The notes under the pieces are model-generated. The model had not been told where the DNA came from, ran no database searches, and worked only from the letters and a program-made list of their open reading frames with translations. Positions 32,314-40,942 of a stretch of DNA of 64,000 nucleotides are shown here, in pieces. How positions within the stretch are numbered: the first letter of the stretch is position 1; every line of letters starts with the position of its first letter. The stretch spans positions 62,001 to 126,000 of the forward strand of contig CAZTDY010000005.1 of NCBI GenBank assembly GCA_964612295.1. Reading direction: 5' to 3'. The translations under genes were made by a program, and so were the position numbers. This DNA comes from CAYQJL01 sp964612295. Lineage in GTDB: Bacteria > Eisenbacteria > RBG-16-71-46 > CAIMUX01 > WJJG01.

Positions 32314-33992
32314 TCCCGGTGCAGACCGACGATCTGCGGGCCCTGCCGCGAGTCGAAGTAGATGTGCACGTCGGTCCGGCCCGGCAGCCATTTCCCCAGA
32401 TGCGAGTAGGCGCGGACCTCGGCCACGGCGTAGCGCTGCGGGTCGTGGCGGTGCAGGTGCACAGGCGGAATGAAGGCGGTAAGATCGAAGTGCCGGTAGT
32501 GTCCCCCACGAGACTGCTGCCCGAGTTTCCCACCGAAGTCCGGTAGCCGGAAGATCATGCTGTACTGAACATCGTCGGGATGGGACACACCCGCCAGCAC
32601 CCCCAGATCCTCGAACGCCAGCATCCAGCGCCCCGGGGTCGGACTCTGAATCTCGAACCTGTCGGCCGCCGTGGATCCACCCAGGTAGGCGGCTGCAATG
32701 CGGTCACGCCGTTGGGCCAAGGTCCCGGTGAGATAGGTGGCGGCGGCGGGATCGCTGAGGCGTCCGGCGGACACCGCGGCGGCGATCTGTTCATCCGTGA
32801 AGCCGGCGACGATCTTGGCCGCCCAGAACGCGTCCGCCCAACCTGTGTTGACGAACGGCTCGAACCGGTAGGCCGGTGTCCAACCGGCGGGGTCGAACCC
32901 GCGGGCCTCGAAGGATCCCACGCCCACAAATCGCTGCTCGGCGGGGCGATCCTGATAGGCCGGTCCGAAGCCTAGTTTGAAGATGTTCCTGAACCAGCGG
33001 CCCATTTCCCAGTACGACTCCTGTCCCTCGGTTCCGAAGGGGTGGGGAGCCTGCAGCCGCGCGCCCAGACTCAGGCCCAGGCCGGCCAGGTGATGGCGCA
33101 GGTAGTCGCCCTCGCTGAGCCACACGTCGAGAGTGCGGTCGCTGCGCATGCGGGTCAGATCGATCCAGCTGCAGAAGACCTTGAGCCCGCGCAGCGAGCG
33201 GCGGTGTTCGTGCGGAATCCGATCGTTCGGGTCGTCGCCGCGCGTGCCCTTGCCGGCGAAACCGCCCTTTGAGATGCCGCCGGGAAGCCGGCAGGCCGCC
33301 GCCCTGAGCGGCGCATCGCCGGAGTCGAGCCGCTCGAGCAGCTTGGCGAGATCTCGCGAGCGAAGATCGGCTTTGCCGCCGAATTCGCCGAACTTGCGCG
33401 CGCCTACGGCGACCTCGAGGTCCGCAGGATCGACGTCGGTGACAAAACTCTCCAAGACGTGGTAGCCGGCAGCATAGAGCAGCCGGCCCGCGATCACCGT
33501 GGCGGCGGTGCGCATCTGCGGATATTGAGGATCATCGAAGACGAGAATGCACTGCCGCCCGGTCGTCTCTTCGATCACCACAAACGGCTCTTTCCCATCG
33601 ACCCGGGCCGCAACGACCGGCAGAGACCCGGCGGTGCGAAGCACCCCGCTGACCACCGGTCCCCGTCCGACGACGTCCGGGGGCATCGTACGGGTGCCCA
33701 TCCGCGGCGTGAACCAGGAGGAGGCCGGGACCTCTTCGGCGCTGTTCACATCCTGGGCTAGGGCCGGGCGCCGCAATCCAAGCAGGTCGTGCATGGGCCT
33801 GAGCCAGTAGCCGTCGATGAAGCCGTGGTAGCGGTTCTCTCCCCGCAACCCCGGCTCCGGAATCGGCTGCGTATCGAGGACCGTCCACACGGGTTCGTCG
33901 GTCGTGAAGCGGAGGGAGGTCGCGGCCGCACCGTCATGGACCAGGCCAAGCCCTGCGATAGCCACGAGCGCCCAGAGGGCAGGAGATCTCAT
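32310..33992 (-). CDS. exported protein of an uncharacterised family, possibly kinase-like
   Basis: A 560-residue protein with a signal peptide (MRSPALWALVAIAGLGLVHDG). Notable conserved-looking blocks are GRQCILVFDDPQYPQMRTAA, GDDPNDRIPHEHRRSLRGLK, FCSWIDLTRMRSDRTLD and AFWAAKIVAGFTDEQIAAAV. I recall similar exported proteins in deltaproteobacteria and other uncultured lineages, none characterised; the arrangement (beta strands, then a helix with RSLRG and an acidic/Asn-type segment) is loosely reminiscent of atypical kinases, but this is speculation. Its ATG overlaps the stop of the upstream barrel gene as ATGA, so the two are coupled and probably act together at the cell surface. Confidence 0.5.
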   Translation of the reverse strand: MRSPALWALVAIAGLGLVHDGAAATSLRFTTDEPVWTVLDTQPIPEPGLRGENRYHGFIDGYWLRPMHDLLGLRRPALAQDVNSAEEVPASSWFTPRMGTRTMPPDVVGRGPVVSGVLRTAGSLPVVAARVDGKEPFVVIEETTGRQCILVFDDPQYPQMRTAATVIAGRLLYAAGYHVLESFVTDVDPADLEVAVGARKFGEFGGKADLRSRDLAKLLERLDSGDAPLRAAACRLPGGISKGGFAGKGTRGDDPNDRIPHEHRRSLRGLKVFCSWIDLTRMRSDRTLDVWLSEGDYLRHHLAGLGLSLGARLQAPHPFGTEGQESYWEMGRWFRNIFKLGFGPAYQDRPAEQRFVGVGSFEARGFDPAGWTPAYRFEPFVNTGWADAFWAAKIVAGFTDEQIAAAVSAGRLSDPAAATYLTGTLAQRRDRIAAAYLGGSTAADRFEIQSPTPGRWMLAFEDLGVLAGVSHPDDVQYSMIFRLPDFGGKLGQQSRGGHYRHFDLTAFIPPVHLHRHDPQRYAVAEVRAYSHLGKWLPGRTDVHIYFDSRQGPQIVGLHRD

Positions 33993-35347
33993 CGGCGATC
34001 CCTCCTGTCCTCGCGCTGGAACGCGGATTCGAGCGTGCCGAAGATCATCAGGTCCTCATCACTGCGGGCTGCCTGCAGACGGAACCAGAACTTCTCGTGA
34101 GTGGCAATGCGGAGGCCGGCGCCAAAGGACCGGTGGAGGTCCTCGAAGTCGACGTCCAGCAGCCGCGGCAATACCTTGCCGAAGTCGGCGAACAGCGTGA
34201 TCTCCGCAAAGGGACTGATCGCGTAGCGATACTCTCCGGTCGCGAACACGGCGGCCTGATCGCGATAACGATCCTCCAGATACCCACGCAGGGTGCTGCG
34301 TCCGCCGAGGGTGGGGAGCTCGGTGATCTTGATCGGGAGGGCGCCCCCGGTTCGCGCCTCCTCACCCGCCACCCGCAGCACGAGCACGCGGCTGCCGCCG
34401 AGCGAGATGTAACTCTGGGCCTCGCCTCCATAGCGCACGTAGTTGACCGCATCCGGTCCGCTGCCCTTGTAGTAGCCGAAGAACCCCTCGCCCCAGAAAC
34501 CGGACGTGGGCCGTCCGCGGTGATTGCGCAGGTCGATCGTCAGGGCCACCTCGCCCGACATGTTCTGCGGGTTGACGTACAAGCCCGGCGCCATCGACTC
34601 GCTGTGGAAGATCTGTTCAATGCTCTTTTCGTCACCCTCGACGTAGGCCCCGCGCGAGATCTGGTGCCGCTGCATCGCGGCGGTCAGATGCCAACGCATC
34701 CAGGGCTTGGGGGCGTAGCCGAACTTGCCCAGCAGGAGGTAGCGTTCATCGGTGTAGAACGTGCGGTTCGCGTAGAGGCTCACGTTGCCGATGCCGAAAT
34801 AGTGGTGATCGGGGATGATCTCGTACTTGCCCGTGAGCCGATAGGTCCACTTGCTCAGCTCTAAGTCCCGGCTGCGGAAGGTCATGGCGGCGATATACCG
34901 TTTCGTCCCTCCCCAGGCGGCCCGGTAGGTGACACACCCGCCCCCGTGGAGCGGATTCCCGTGGCTCGCGCGAAATCCGGCATTCAGGCCGGGGTCAGGA
35001 TCGAGCCCCACGACGGGAATGAAGTAACGGTTGTTGCGAAGGCCGCGCGCCGTGCGATCGATGAGCCCCGAGGACGAGGTGATCCCCACGATCGTCCTGA
35101 CCGGATAGGTGCCCGCGGTGACCAGGATGCGGGCGGGGTAGAGGATCAGTCGCGGGAACAGCAGCGCGGCTCGCTCGCCCCCTTTGCCGGAGGTCTTCTC
35201 GTAACCTCGGGCGCCGTTGGGGCGATTCGGATCCGCAGCGTCCTCATCGGCCGCTGAGGGGGCGATGAGTCCAAGTAACAGGCAGCAAAAAACCACGCCC
35301 CAACCCAGGCCGAATGCTGCACCCGGGCTTCGGCGAGGCTGCTTCAT
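33989..35347 (-). CDS. BamA/D15-like outer-membrane beta-barrel protein
   Basis: A ~452-residue exported protein with a signal peptide (FGLGWGVVFCCLLLGLIAPSAA) and a barrel of alternating strands: YFIPVVGLDPDPGLNAGFRA, KYEIIPDHHYFGIGNVSLYA and TLGGRSTLRGYLEDRYRD, the last containing the LRGY motif of the Omp85/D15 superfamily. No POTRA repeats are seen. ATG 35347 is used; an ATG at 35359 is also possible. Coupled by ATGA overlap to the exported gene downstream, with which similar barrels often pair (from memory). Probably exports or anchors a surface component. Confidence 0.7.
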   Translation of the reverse strand: MKQPRRSPGAAFGLGWGVVFCCLLLGLIAPSAADEDAADPNRPNGARGYEKTSGKGGERAALLFPRLILYPARILVTAGTYPVRTIVGITSSSGLIDRTARGLRNNRYFIPVVGLDPDPGLNAGFRASHGNPLHGGGCVTYRAAWGGTKRYIAAMTFRSRDLELSKWTYRLTGKYEIIPDHHYFGIGNVSLYANRTFYTDERYLLLGKFGYAPKPWMRWHLTAAMQRHQISRGAYVEGDEKSIEQIFHSESMAPGLYVNPQNMSGEVALTIDLRNHRGRPTSGFWGEGFFGYYKGSGPDAVNYVRYGGEAQSYISLGGSRVLVLRVAGEEARTGGALPIKITELPTLGGRSTLRGYLEDRYRDQAAVFATGEYRYAISPFAEITLFADFGKVLPRLLDVDFEDLHRSFGAGLRIATHEKFWFRLQAARSDEDLMIFGTLESAFQREDRRDRR

Positions 35348-35868
35348 CACGCGCCGCATCCATGCGGGCCATCTAGTCGGCCGGTGGGATCTGTATCCCC
35401 GGCCTTTCCCGAAGGTCAGGGATGGACCCACAGGTCCACCCACCTTCCTTTCTGTCACGATGCCTCCCATGGTTCGTCCCTTAGCTCCCTGGACGACCAA
35501 CATGAGTAGGGGCAGTCTACAGATCACACCGAAGGGTGCAAGTGTCCCTCTTGCACGGATTCGAAGCTCCGGTGCCGGGCACGGAGATGCGACGACCACA
35601 TCGCGCAAGCTCGCATTATGCGCCCGCTCTTACCAGATAACCATCGGCCATTGAGGAACGGTCCCTTTGCCTGGCGCAATTTGACCAGGCGACCACTGCT
35701 GGGGTGGATGAGCCTGCCTCCGGCGCCGATTCCCTGTCTTGGAGGGCAGATTGAACACCGGCTGCGCTTACGGCTCGCATCGCCATTTCCACCCGGGGTT
35801 CGACGCCAAATCCGTAAACAGGGCCCGGCTCACCTAATTGTCAAACATCTAAGCAGCCGGGCCCTGCT
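35348..35868. other. 521-base intergenic region
   Basis: No gene seen. It contains the leader of the barrel gene and the terminator hairpin of the aldolase gene (35819-35866). The rest shows no recognisable feature. Confidence 0.5.
35819..35866 (-). terminator. intrinsic terminator of the aldolase gene
   Basis: CAGGGCCCGGCT (35819-35830) pairs perfectly with AGCCGGGCCCTG (35855-35866) across a 24-base loop. On the minus strand the stem is followed by TTTACGG. It begins three bases after the aldolase stop. Confidence 0.75.
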
Positions 35869-36744
35869 CTAACCTCCCCCTTTGGACAACCCCGAGAGCA
35901 TCCTGATCCCGATTTCCGCGGCCGCCTCCACACACAGGCCGAGGTCGAGGGTTTCCCGCAGGTCGCCACCCCAGATGATCATCCCATGGAACGGACAAAC
36001 CAGTATCCGATAATTCTTTACGGCTTCGGCGCATCGGCTGGCCAGTGCCCGGCTGGCAGGCGGCTCGGGCTGCAATACCGTCATCGTTTCAGGTAGGACC
36101 GTGGCCTCGGGGGTGAGCGATCCCAGAAAGCCGGCCAGGTGGGGAGGGGAACAGACCTCCAGAGGGTCGACCCGCGCCCGCGAGAGGGCGGGCCCCTTCT
36201 GCCCGAGGTGTGTAAGTGCAATTAGGTAAGGAGGATGCATGTGTAGGACGGTACAGTCCTGCTCGGCTTGCTCCTGGATGGCCGCGTGGATGGCGAGATG
36301 GACCTCCAGATCACCGGCCGGCGGACCATCGGTCACCCAGAGGAAATCGCCGGTCGAACTCAGCTGAGTGAGACAGAGTTCATCGGCGGGCGAGGAGGCC
36401 AGATCGTCCATGCGACACGTGTCGCGGGTCAGCACCAGGCTTCGTCCGCCCAGCGAGGCGAGCGGCAGCCCGAGCGACGCGGGCTGGGCTCCGGAAGACT
36501 CGGGATCCGGTTGTCCCTTCGTCTGAAGCGGGAGGAGAACCGAGCAGTTGCCGCTCGTGGGTGTGCCCCAACGTCGCGGCGCGAGCTGATTGGCGACGTA
36601 GGCGATGTCATCCAGGACCGCAGGCGGTACGCCTTGCAGCCACCTCGGCTCGTGATGGAACGGGTTCGGCATGGTCGGTCTGCGCGCCTCCCCAAGGTCT
36701 TCTGCTCTGTTGCCGGATGGCCCCAATGAGTTCGCCCGCGTCAT
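35869..36744 (-). CDS. class II aldolase, RhaD-like
   Basis: A 291-residue zinc-dependent class II aldolase/adducin protein. Visible are SGNCSVLL (phosphate loop equivalent of GGNL in RhaD), VLHMHPPYLIAL (two zinc His) and PFHGMIIWGGDLRETLDL (third zinc His and following helix). The last two align with VIMHCHATNLIALT and PFHGVFGSGPTLDET of E. coli rhamnulose-1-phosphate aldolase, so cleavage of a ketose- or uronate-derived phosphate is likely; the true substrate is not given by the context. ATG 36744 has GGAGAG seven bases upstream; ATG 36672 is an alternative. It diverges from uppS. Confidence 0.8.
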   Translation of the reverse strand: MTRANSLGPSGNRAEDLGEARRPTMPNPFHHEPRWLQGVPPAVLDDIAYVANQLAPRRWGTPTSGNCSVLLPLQTKGQPDPESSGAQPASLGLPLASLGGRSLVLTRDTCRMDDLASSPADELCLTQLSSTGDFLWVTDGPPAGDLEVHLAIHAAIQEQAEQDCTVLHMHPPYLIALTHLGQKGPALSRARVDPLEVCSPPHLAGFLGSLTPEATVLPETMTVLQPEPPASRALASRCAEAVKNYRILVCPFHGMIIWGGDLRETLDLGLCVEAAAEIGIRMLSGLSKGGG

Positions 36745-36814
36745 CTTAGTGCTCTCCGTGCCCGGATGCCACCCCGGGCAATCTCCCCCTGACCGGGGGG
36801 CGGACGTTCTGCGA

Positions 36815-36844
36815 TTGATGTCGGTCCGGCCCCTCGACTAGACT
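36815..36844 (+). promoter_or_regulatory. possible promoter of uppS
   Basis: TTGATG (36815-36820) and TAGACT (36839-36844) with an 18-base spacer, about 64 bases ahead of the GTG start. Confidence 0.5.
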
Positions 36845-36907
36845 GGTTGGCCACCTGGCCCCTCGACAGCGAGGGACCTGAGCAGATCGGATCCGGAGGG
36901 AGTCTGA

Positions 36908-37639
36908 GTGAAACGGAAAACACCCCCAGCGCCGGAAAACGTCCCCCAGCACATCGTGCTGATTCCGGATGGAAATGGACGTTGGGCTCAAGAGCGTAGC
37001 CTCCCGGTCGCGGAAGGGCATCGGCGCGGAGCGAAAGCGGTCGAGGCGTTTCTGAAGGTCTGTCGCGATTGGGACGTTCCCTACGCCACGATCTGGGGGT
37101 TCTCGACCGAGAATTGGAAGCGTTCCGGGGCGGAGATCGGCGCCATCATGAAGCTGGTCGAAGGTGCGCTGCGCCGGAACCGGAAGAACTTCGCGCGCGA
37201 TGGGATTCGTTTCATCCATCTGGGCCGGCGTGACCGGCTCGCCGAGCAGTTTCCGCGCCTCCATTCTCTGCTGCTCGATCTGGCCGATGAAACGGCCGGA
37301 AACGAGCCCTTCACGCTGAACCTGGCGCTCGACTACGGCGGACGGGACGAGATCGTCCGGGCCGCCCGAAGACTGATGACCAGTGGTCGGGTGGCGGAGG
37401 AGGTCGACTGGACGGATCTGGCCGCACTCCTGGATACGGCCGGGCAGCCCGATCCCGATCTGGTCATTCGAACCTCCGGGGAACATCGCCTCTCGGGCAT
37501 TCTGCCGCTGCAGGCGGCCTATGCGGAGATGATCTTCCTTCCGGACTTTCTGCCGGGGCTCTCCGAGGACAACTTCAGGGAGGCGATTCGCGAATTTGCC
37601 CGCCGCGATAGACGTTTCGGGCAGCGGCCCACCGCGTGA
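36908..37639 (+). CDS. uppS: isoprenyl transferase (undecaprenyl diphosphate synthase type)
   Basis: Cis-prenyltransferase that extends an allylic diphosphate to the C55 lipid carrier of cell-wall synthesis. The 243-residue protein shows PDGNGRWAQ (catalytic Asp; the usual preceding Met is Pro), GHRRGAKA, WGFSTENWKR, LDYGGRDEIV and DLVIRTSGEHRLSGI with the IPP-binding arginines. The GTG start follows GGAGGGAG at 36895-36902. The next gene, 34 bases on, makes the trans-prenyl donor, so the pair covers two consecutive steps of isoprenoid chain growth. Confidence 0.93.
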   Translation: MKRKTPPAPENVPQHIVLIPDGNGRWAQERSLPVAEGHRRGAKAVEAFLKVCRDWDVPYATIWGFSTENWKRSGAEIGAIMKLVEGALRRNRKNFARDGIRFIHLGRRDRLAEQFPRLHSLLLDLADETAGNEPFTLNLALDYGGRDEIVRAARRLMTSGRVAEEVDWTDLAALLDTAGQPDPDLVIRTSGEHRLSGILPLQAAYAEMIFLPDFLPGLSEDNFREAIREFARRDRRFGQRPTA

Positions 37640-37673
37640 CCGCCAGCCCCTACCAATGGAATGAGGTCCCTCG

Positions 37674-38795
37674 ATGGAAATCGATAGCACTGTTGACCTG
37701 TCGGCCGTTGAAGACGCCAAGCAATACCTGCTCGATAACGCCAGCGCCCTGGGATCGGTCTTCTCCGACTACTGGGCCGAGAAGCGCAAGCGTTGGGGAG
37801 AGGTGGCCCCCATCGTGGCCGGGGCCGCCGATGCGTACGACCTTCTCACCAGCGATGGAAAGAAGATCCGGGCCAGCCTGGTCAAATTGGGATACGACGC
37901 CTGCCGCCATCCGGACTCACCTACACCCGAGTCCACCGACGGACTGCTCCGCGCGGCCGGCAGCGTGGAGATTCTGCACAACGCGTTTCTCATTCACGAT
38001 GACATCGTCGACAACAGCAGCTTGAGGCGCAATGCGCCCACCGTCCACTGCCGCTACGCCAAGGCCTCGCGCGATCGATTCGACTCGGAAGCGGAGGCAC
38101 TCGAGTACGGCAAGGCGGTGGCCCTCAACTTCGGAGACAAGGGCCAGGCTCTCGCCCAGGACCTCCTCATCTCATCCGGGTTTCCGGAGGAGATCCTCTT
38201 GCGCGGGGTCAATCTGCTCAGCGAGGTGACCATCGAGACGGTGATGGGCCAGCTGCTCGACGTGGAAGACGTTCGGCTCGACGAGCTGAGCGAGGACCTG
38301 GTCCTGCGGATCCACCGGTTCAAGACCGCCCACTACACCATCATGTTGCCCTTGCTGCTGGGAGCCACCCTGGCCGACGCCTCGCCTTCGGTGCTGGATC
38401 ACATCCGGCGCTACGCGGTCCCGATCGGGATCGCCTTCCAGATTCAGGACGACATTCTGGGTCTGTTCGGCGACGAGACCGAGCTCGGCAAACCCGTGGA
38501 CTCGGACATCCGGGAAGCCAAGAAGACCCTGCTGTTCGTACACGCCTTCGAGACCGCCGGGGAGGAAGATCGCGCGTTCCTGCTTCAGGCCCACGGAAAC
38601 CCCGATCTGCCGGCCGGAGACGTGGATCGCGTCCGCCAGATCGTCCAGGGCGGCGGGGCCCTGCAGCGATCCGAGGAGATCGGGTGGAGGCATGTGCAGG
38701 AGGGAAAGGTCTATATCAAAGGGATTACGGACGATGCACAATGGCGTCGGAAGCTGGGCGGACTGGCCGACTACTTCATTGTGCGCCGCTACTAG
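37674..38795 (+). CDS. polyprenyl diphosphate synthase (trans-type)
   Basis: Trans-prenyltransferase of the FPP/GGPP/octaprenyl synthase family, 373 residues. First Asp-rich motif LIHDDIVDNSSLRR, with basic residues after it; KIRASLVKLGYD at the substrate pocket; second Asp-rich motif QIQDDILGLFGDETELGK. Residues 5 and 4 before the first motif are Ala-Phe-Leu, and chain length cannot be read safely, so no symbol is given. It follows uppS by 34 bases with GAGG six bases before its ATG and likely supplies that enzyme. The protein is ~50 residues longer than typical FPP synthases, mainly in the N-terminal part. Confidence 0.88.
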   Translation: MEIDSTVDLSAVEDAKQYLLDNASALGSVFSDYWAEKRKRWGEVAPIVAGAADAYDLLTSDGKKIRASLVKLGYDACRHPDSPTPESTDGLLRAAGSVEILHNAFLIHDDIVDNSSLRRNAPTVHCRYAKASRDRFDSEAEALEYGKAVALNFGDKGQALAQDLLISSGFPEEILLRGVNLLSEVTIETVMGQLLDVEDVRLDELSEDLVLRIHRFKTAHYTIMLPLLLGATLADASPSVLDHIRRYAVPIGIAFQIQDDILGLFGDETELGKPVDSDIREAKKTLLFVHAFETAGEEDRAFLLQAHGNPDLPAGDVDRVRQIVQGGGALQRSEEIGWRHVQEGKVYIKGITDDAQWRRKLGGLADYFIVRRY

Positions 38796-38819
38796 CCTGG
38801 CCGGCACGCCTCGAATCGA

Positions 38820-38846
38820 TTGACCGCCCGGGTGTGGTAGTATTAG
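38820..38846 (+). promoter_or_regulatory. possible promoter of the Arg/Ser-rich membrane protein gene
   Basis: TTGACC (38820-38825) and TATTAG (38841-38846) with a 15-base spacer, short but usable. A transcript from here would have a leader of about 480 bases. Confidence 0.35.
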
Positions 38847-39297
38847 GTTGTTCTGTTCATACAAGAGTGATGCGCGCGCTTTGCGCGCATGACACGCAGG
38901 GGACAAGCCGTGGCCAATCGGTGCCGCATCGAACGGGCACCATTCGTCAGCCCCCCATCCAGGGATCTATGTAGACGCCCCCTCCGGCCAGAGCCGTGGT
39001 ATGCAGGTGCGAGCGTCCGTCGATCCCCCTGCGGGACATCAGGGTTCCGCGAGAGAAGAAAAGTTTTCACCGCGCGCCACCGGGCGTCGACGAACACAAG
39101 AGGCCCCGCAGATGATGCGGAAGAGCGTTTCCCGGCCGCAGACAGGCCGAGCGGAAGCGAAGAGGCCCTCGTCGACCAACCGCAGATTCTAGGCGGTCCC
39201 GAATGGTGGGCGGACCCGGAGCGTGATTCGGAATCGCGCGAGAACTGGGGGCGATTGGGGGCGGGGGCGCTCCCACAGAGAACGGGCCACCGCAATT

Positions 39298-39315
39298 CCT
39301 CTGCAACCGCAGAGG
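39298..39315 (+). promoter_or_regulatory. hairpin occluding the ribosome-binding site
   Basis: CCTCTGC (39298-39304) pairs with GCAGAGG (39309-39315) around the tetraloop AACC. The 3' arm includes most of the AGAGGAG ribosome-binding sequence (39311-39317) of the gene starting at 39329, so translation may depend on opening this stem. Confidence 0.5.
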
Positions 39316-39328
39316 AGTACGTACATAC

Positions 39329-40711
39329 ATGAGAAATATCTTCATGGGGGTTGCCGTCCTCTCGGCGGCAATCGAAGCCCTCGCTGGGTTATCGCTGGCG
39401 GTACCGTCGGTTGCGAGGGCTATCTGGGGCCGGTTCCCCGAGCCGCTGGGGGGTGCCCTGCTGGCGCCCGAACCCCAGGCTTTCTGCTTCCGCCTGTTCC
39501 TGGCAGCCGGCTTCTTGCTGGCCGCGGTACTGCAACTGATGGCTCTCCGGTGGTTTATCGACGACCGCGAGGAGGGCCACACGGTCTTCAACATCTATGG
39601 CGGCTTCCTCATTCTCGCTGGAGCCTGCCTCTTCTTCTCCGCCGGCGCGGCCGGCGTGGCCTGGGCATTCGTCCTGGGTGATGTTCTGCGCGGCGTGCTT
39701 CTCCTGACGCTGTCTCTGGTCGTGCTGCACAGCCCGGAAACGCTCAGCGAGCTTCGTCTGCCGCCCGATCGAGCGGGCGCGAGGCGTGGAACCGCGCGCC
39801 GCAGCGGCGGGCGATCGCGTTCTGGCGAGCGGCGCTCGGGGGAGAGGCGGCCCCGAGGTGGGTCCTCGAGAAGGGGTGATCGGGATCGACCGCGACCCTC
39901 ATCGGGACGTTCACGTGGGGGCCGACGGAGCGAGAGTCCGGCGGCGAGAGATCGCGATGGATCGGACGGCGGGTCGGAGCGCCGCCGGCGACCCCGCCGG
40001 GGACGACGCCCCAGACGGAGCGAACCGGCTGCCTCCGGAGCGGGGGACGTCCAAGCGCGGGCAGCGTCTGCCCTAACCTCTAGCGGACGTGCCGGTTCGG
40101 AACGATCACGGGATTCGGAACCTCGGAGAGAGGATAGTTCGGAACGTCGTGAGAGGTCCCGTAGGTCGCGTGGGCGCCGGGAGCGTCCGCGAGGTGGAGA
40201 CGATCGCGGCCCTCGGCGTGATCGGCCCCGCGATGAGGAATCACGGTCCACCCGGCGCGGGCCGTCCCGCGACAGAGATGAACGCGCCCCGCGGCGTGAA
40301 CGAACGCGAGACCGCGATGAGCGTTCCGCGCGACGTGAGCCGGCGCGAGACCGCGAGGAGCGCTCTCGTGACCGATCGGCCGATTCAGGTCCGGCCTCTG
40401 AGCAGACCGAACGGGCGTCCCGGAGCAGTGTTCGACCGCCCTGGCGGAGTACGGGAGACGAGTCCCCGCGGCCTTCGAAGACGTCGGGCAAGCAGGGCGG
40501 ATCCGACGATGACAACGGCGAGGGCGACAACGGCGTCATGGAGTCGCGGGTCGAGATGGGCCGCAAGCCTCGCCGAGGCCGGTCCTCCACGGGTGCCTCG
40601 TTCCGACCGCGCCCCAAGCGTGTGCGCCGGCCGCTCTGGGGTGACGCTGGGGAAGAACCCCGCCGGGACAAGAAGCGCTCCTCTGAGGAATCCGACGACT
40701 CCGGCGAGTAG
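39329..40711 (+). CDS. four-helix membrane protein with long Arg/Ser/Asp/Glu-rich tail
   Basis: A 460-residue protein. Residues 1-~135 are four hydrophobic helices (VAVLSAAIEALAGLSLAV; FRLFLAAGFLLAAVLQLMAL; GGFLILAGACLFFSAGAAGV; VLRGVLLLTLSLVVLHS). From ~140 to the end the sequence is disordered and dominated by Arg, Ser, Asp, Glu and Gly, with RS and RD/RE dipeptides (RSRSGERRSGERRPRGG; RDRDERAPRRERTRDRDER), resembling eukaryotic SR/RD-rich proteins. Such tails bind RNA or nucleic acid elsewhere; here it would face the cytoplasm at the membrane. Function unknown. The helical part shows no family I recognise. It ends at a strong terminator. Confidence 0.65.
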   Translation: MRNIFMGVAVLSAAIEALAGLSLAVPSVARAIWGRFPEPLGGALLAPEPQAFCFRLFLAAGFLLAAVLQLMALRWFIDDREEGHTVFNIYGGFLILAGACLFFSAGAAGVAWAFVLGDVLRGVLLLTLSLVVLHSPETLSELRLPPDRAGARRGTARRSGGRSRSGERRSGERRPRGGSSRRGDRDRPRPSSGRSRGGRRSESPAARDRDGSDGGSERRRRPRRGRRPRRSEPAASGAGDVQARAASALTSSGRAGSERSRDSEPRREDSSERRERSRRSRGRRERPRGGDDRGPRRDRPRDEESRSTRRGPSRDRDERAPRRERTRDRDERSARREPARDREERSRDRSADSGPASEQTERASRSSVRPPWRSTGDESPRPSKTSGKQGGSDDDNGEGDNGVMESRVEMGRKPRRGRSSTGASFRPRPKRVRRPLWGDAGEEPRRDKKRSSEESDDSGE

Positions 40712-40736
40712 CCATCGGCCACATCCTCTTTCTTTT

Positions 40737-40770
40737 GGCCCCCATCCCGGGCTCGGGTTGGGGGCCTTTT
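40737..40770 (+). terminator. intrinsic terminator
   Basis: GGCCCCCA (40737-40744) and further CCCGGG/CCCGAG-type pairing with TGGGGGCC (40759-40766), followed by TTTT. It ends the Arg/Ser-rich membrane protein gene. Confidence 0.8.
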
Positions 40771-40837
40771 GATCTCTGCGACCTCGTGCGAATCCCGTCG
40801 GGACATTGTCCTTATCAGACAGATTAGTAGGACTTTC

Positions 40838-40867
40838 TTGACGTTTGTGTACCCCTGTAACTATGTT
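40838..40867 (+). promoter_or_regulatory. possible promoter of the hydrogenase stump
   Basis: TTGACG (40838-40843) and TATGTT (40862-40867) with an 18-base spacer in a locally AT-rich stretch, 76 bases ahead of the ATG. Confidence 0.45.
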
Positions 40868-40942
40868 TTTCCTGTTATGTCTTGGTGCACCGGTTTCCGG
40901 TACACATCAATTGTTTCATATCGAGCACATTTCGGAGGACCC

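Larger units (their letters stand above)
38796..39328 (+). other. 533-base leader region ahead of the Arg/Ser-rich membrane protein
   Basis: No convincing gene, though one frame stays open for 147 codons with no family features. It holds a possible promoter (38820-38846), a hairpin (ATGCGCGC 38870-38877 with GCGCGCAT 38883-38890) and a second hairpin that contains the ribosome-binding site of the next gene (39298-39315). Confidence 0.5.

Noticed and set aside
38889..39332. A 147-codon open frame upstream of the Arg/Ser-rich membrane protein gene
   Set aside because: No ribosome-binding site, no family features and biased composition; it overlaps clear RNA hairpins and is more likely leader sequence.
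39595..40806. 403-codon Ser/Arg-rich frame opposite the Arg/Ser-rich membrane protein
   Set aside because: Repetitive Arg/Ser/Asp codons give open frames on both strands. The plus strand has the membrane helices, ribosome-binding site and terminator.
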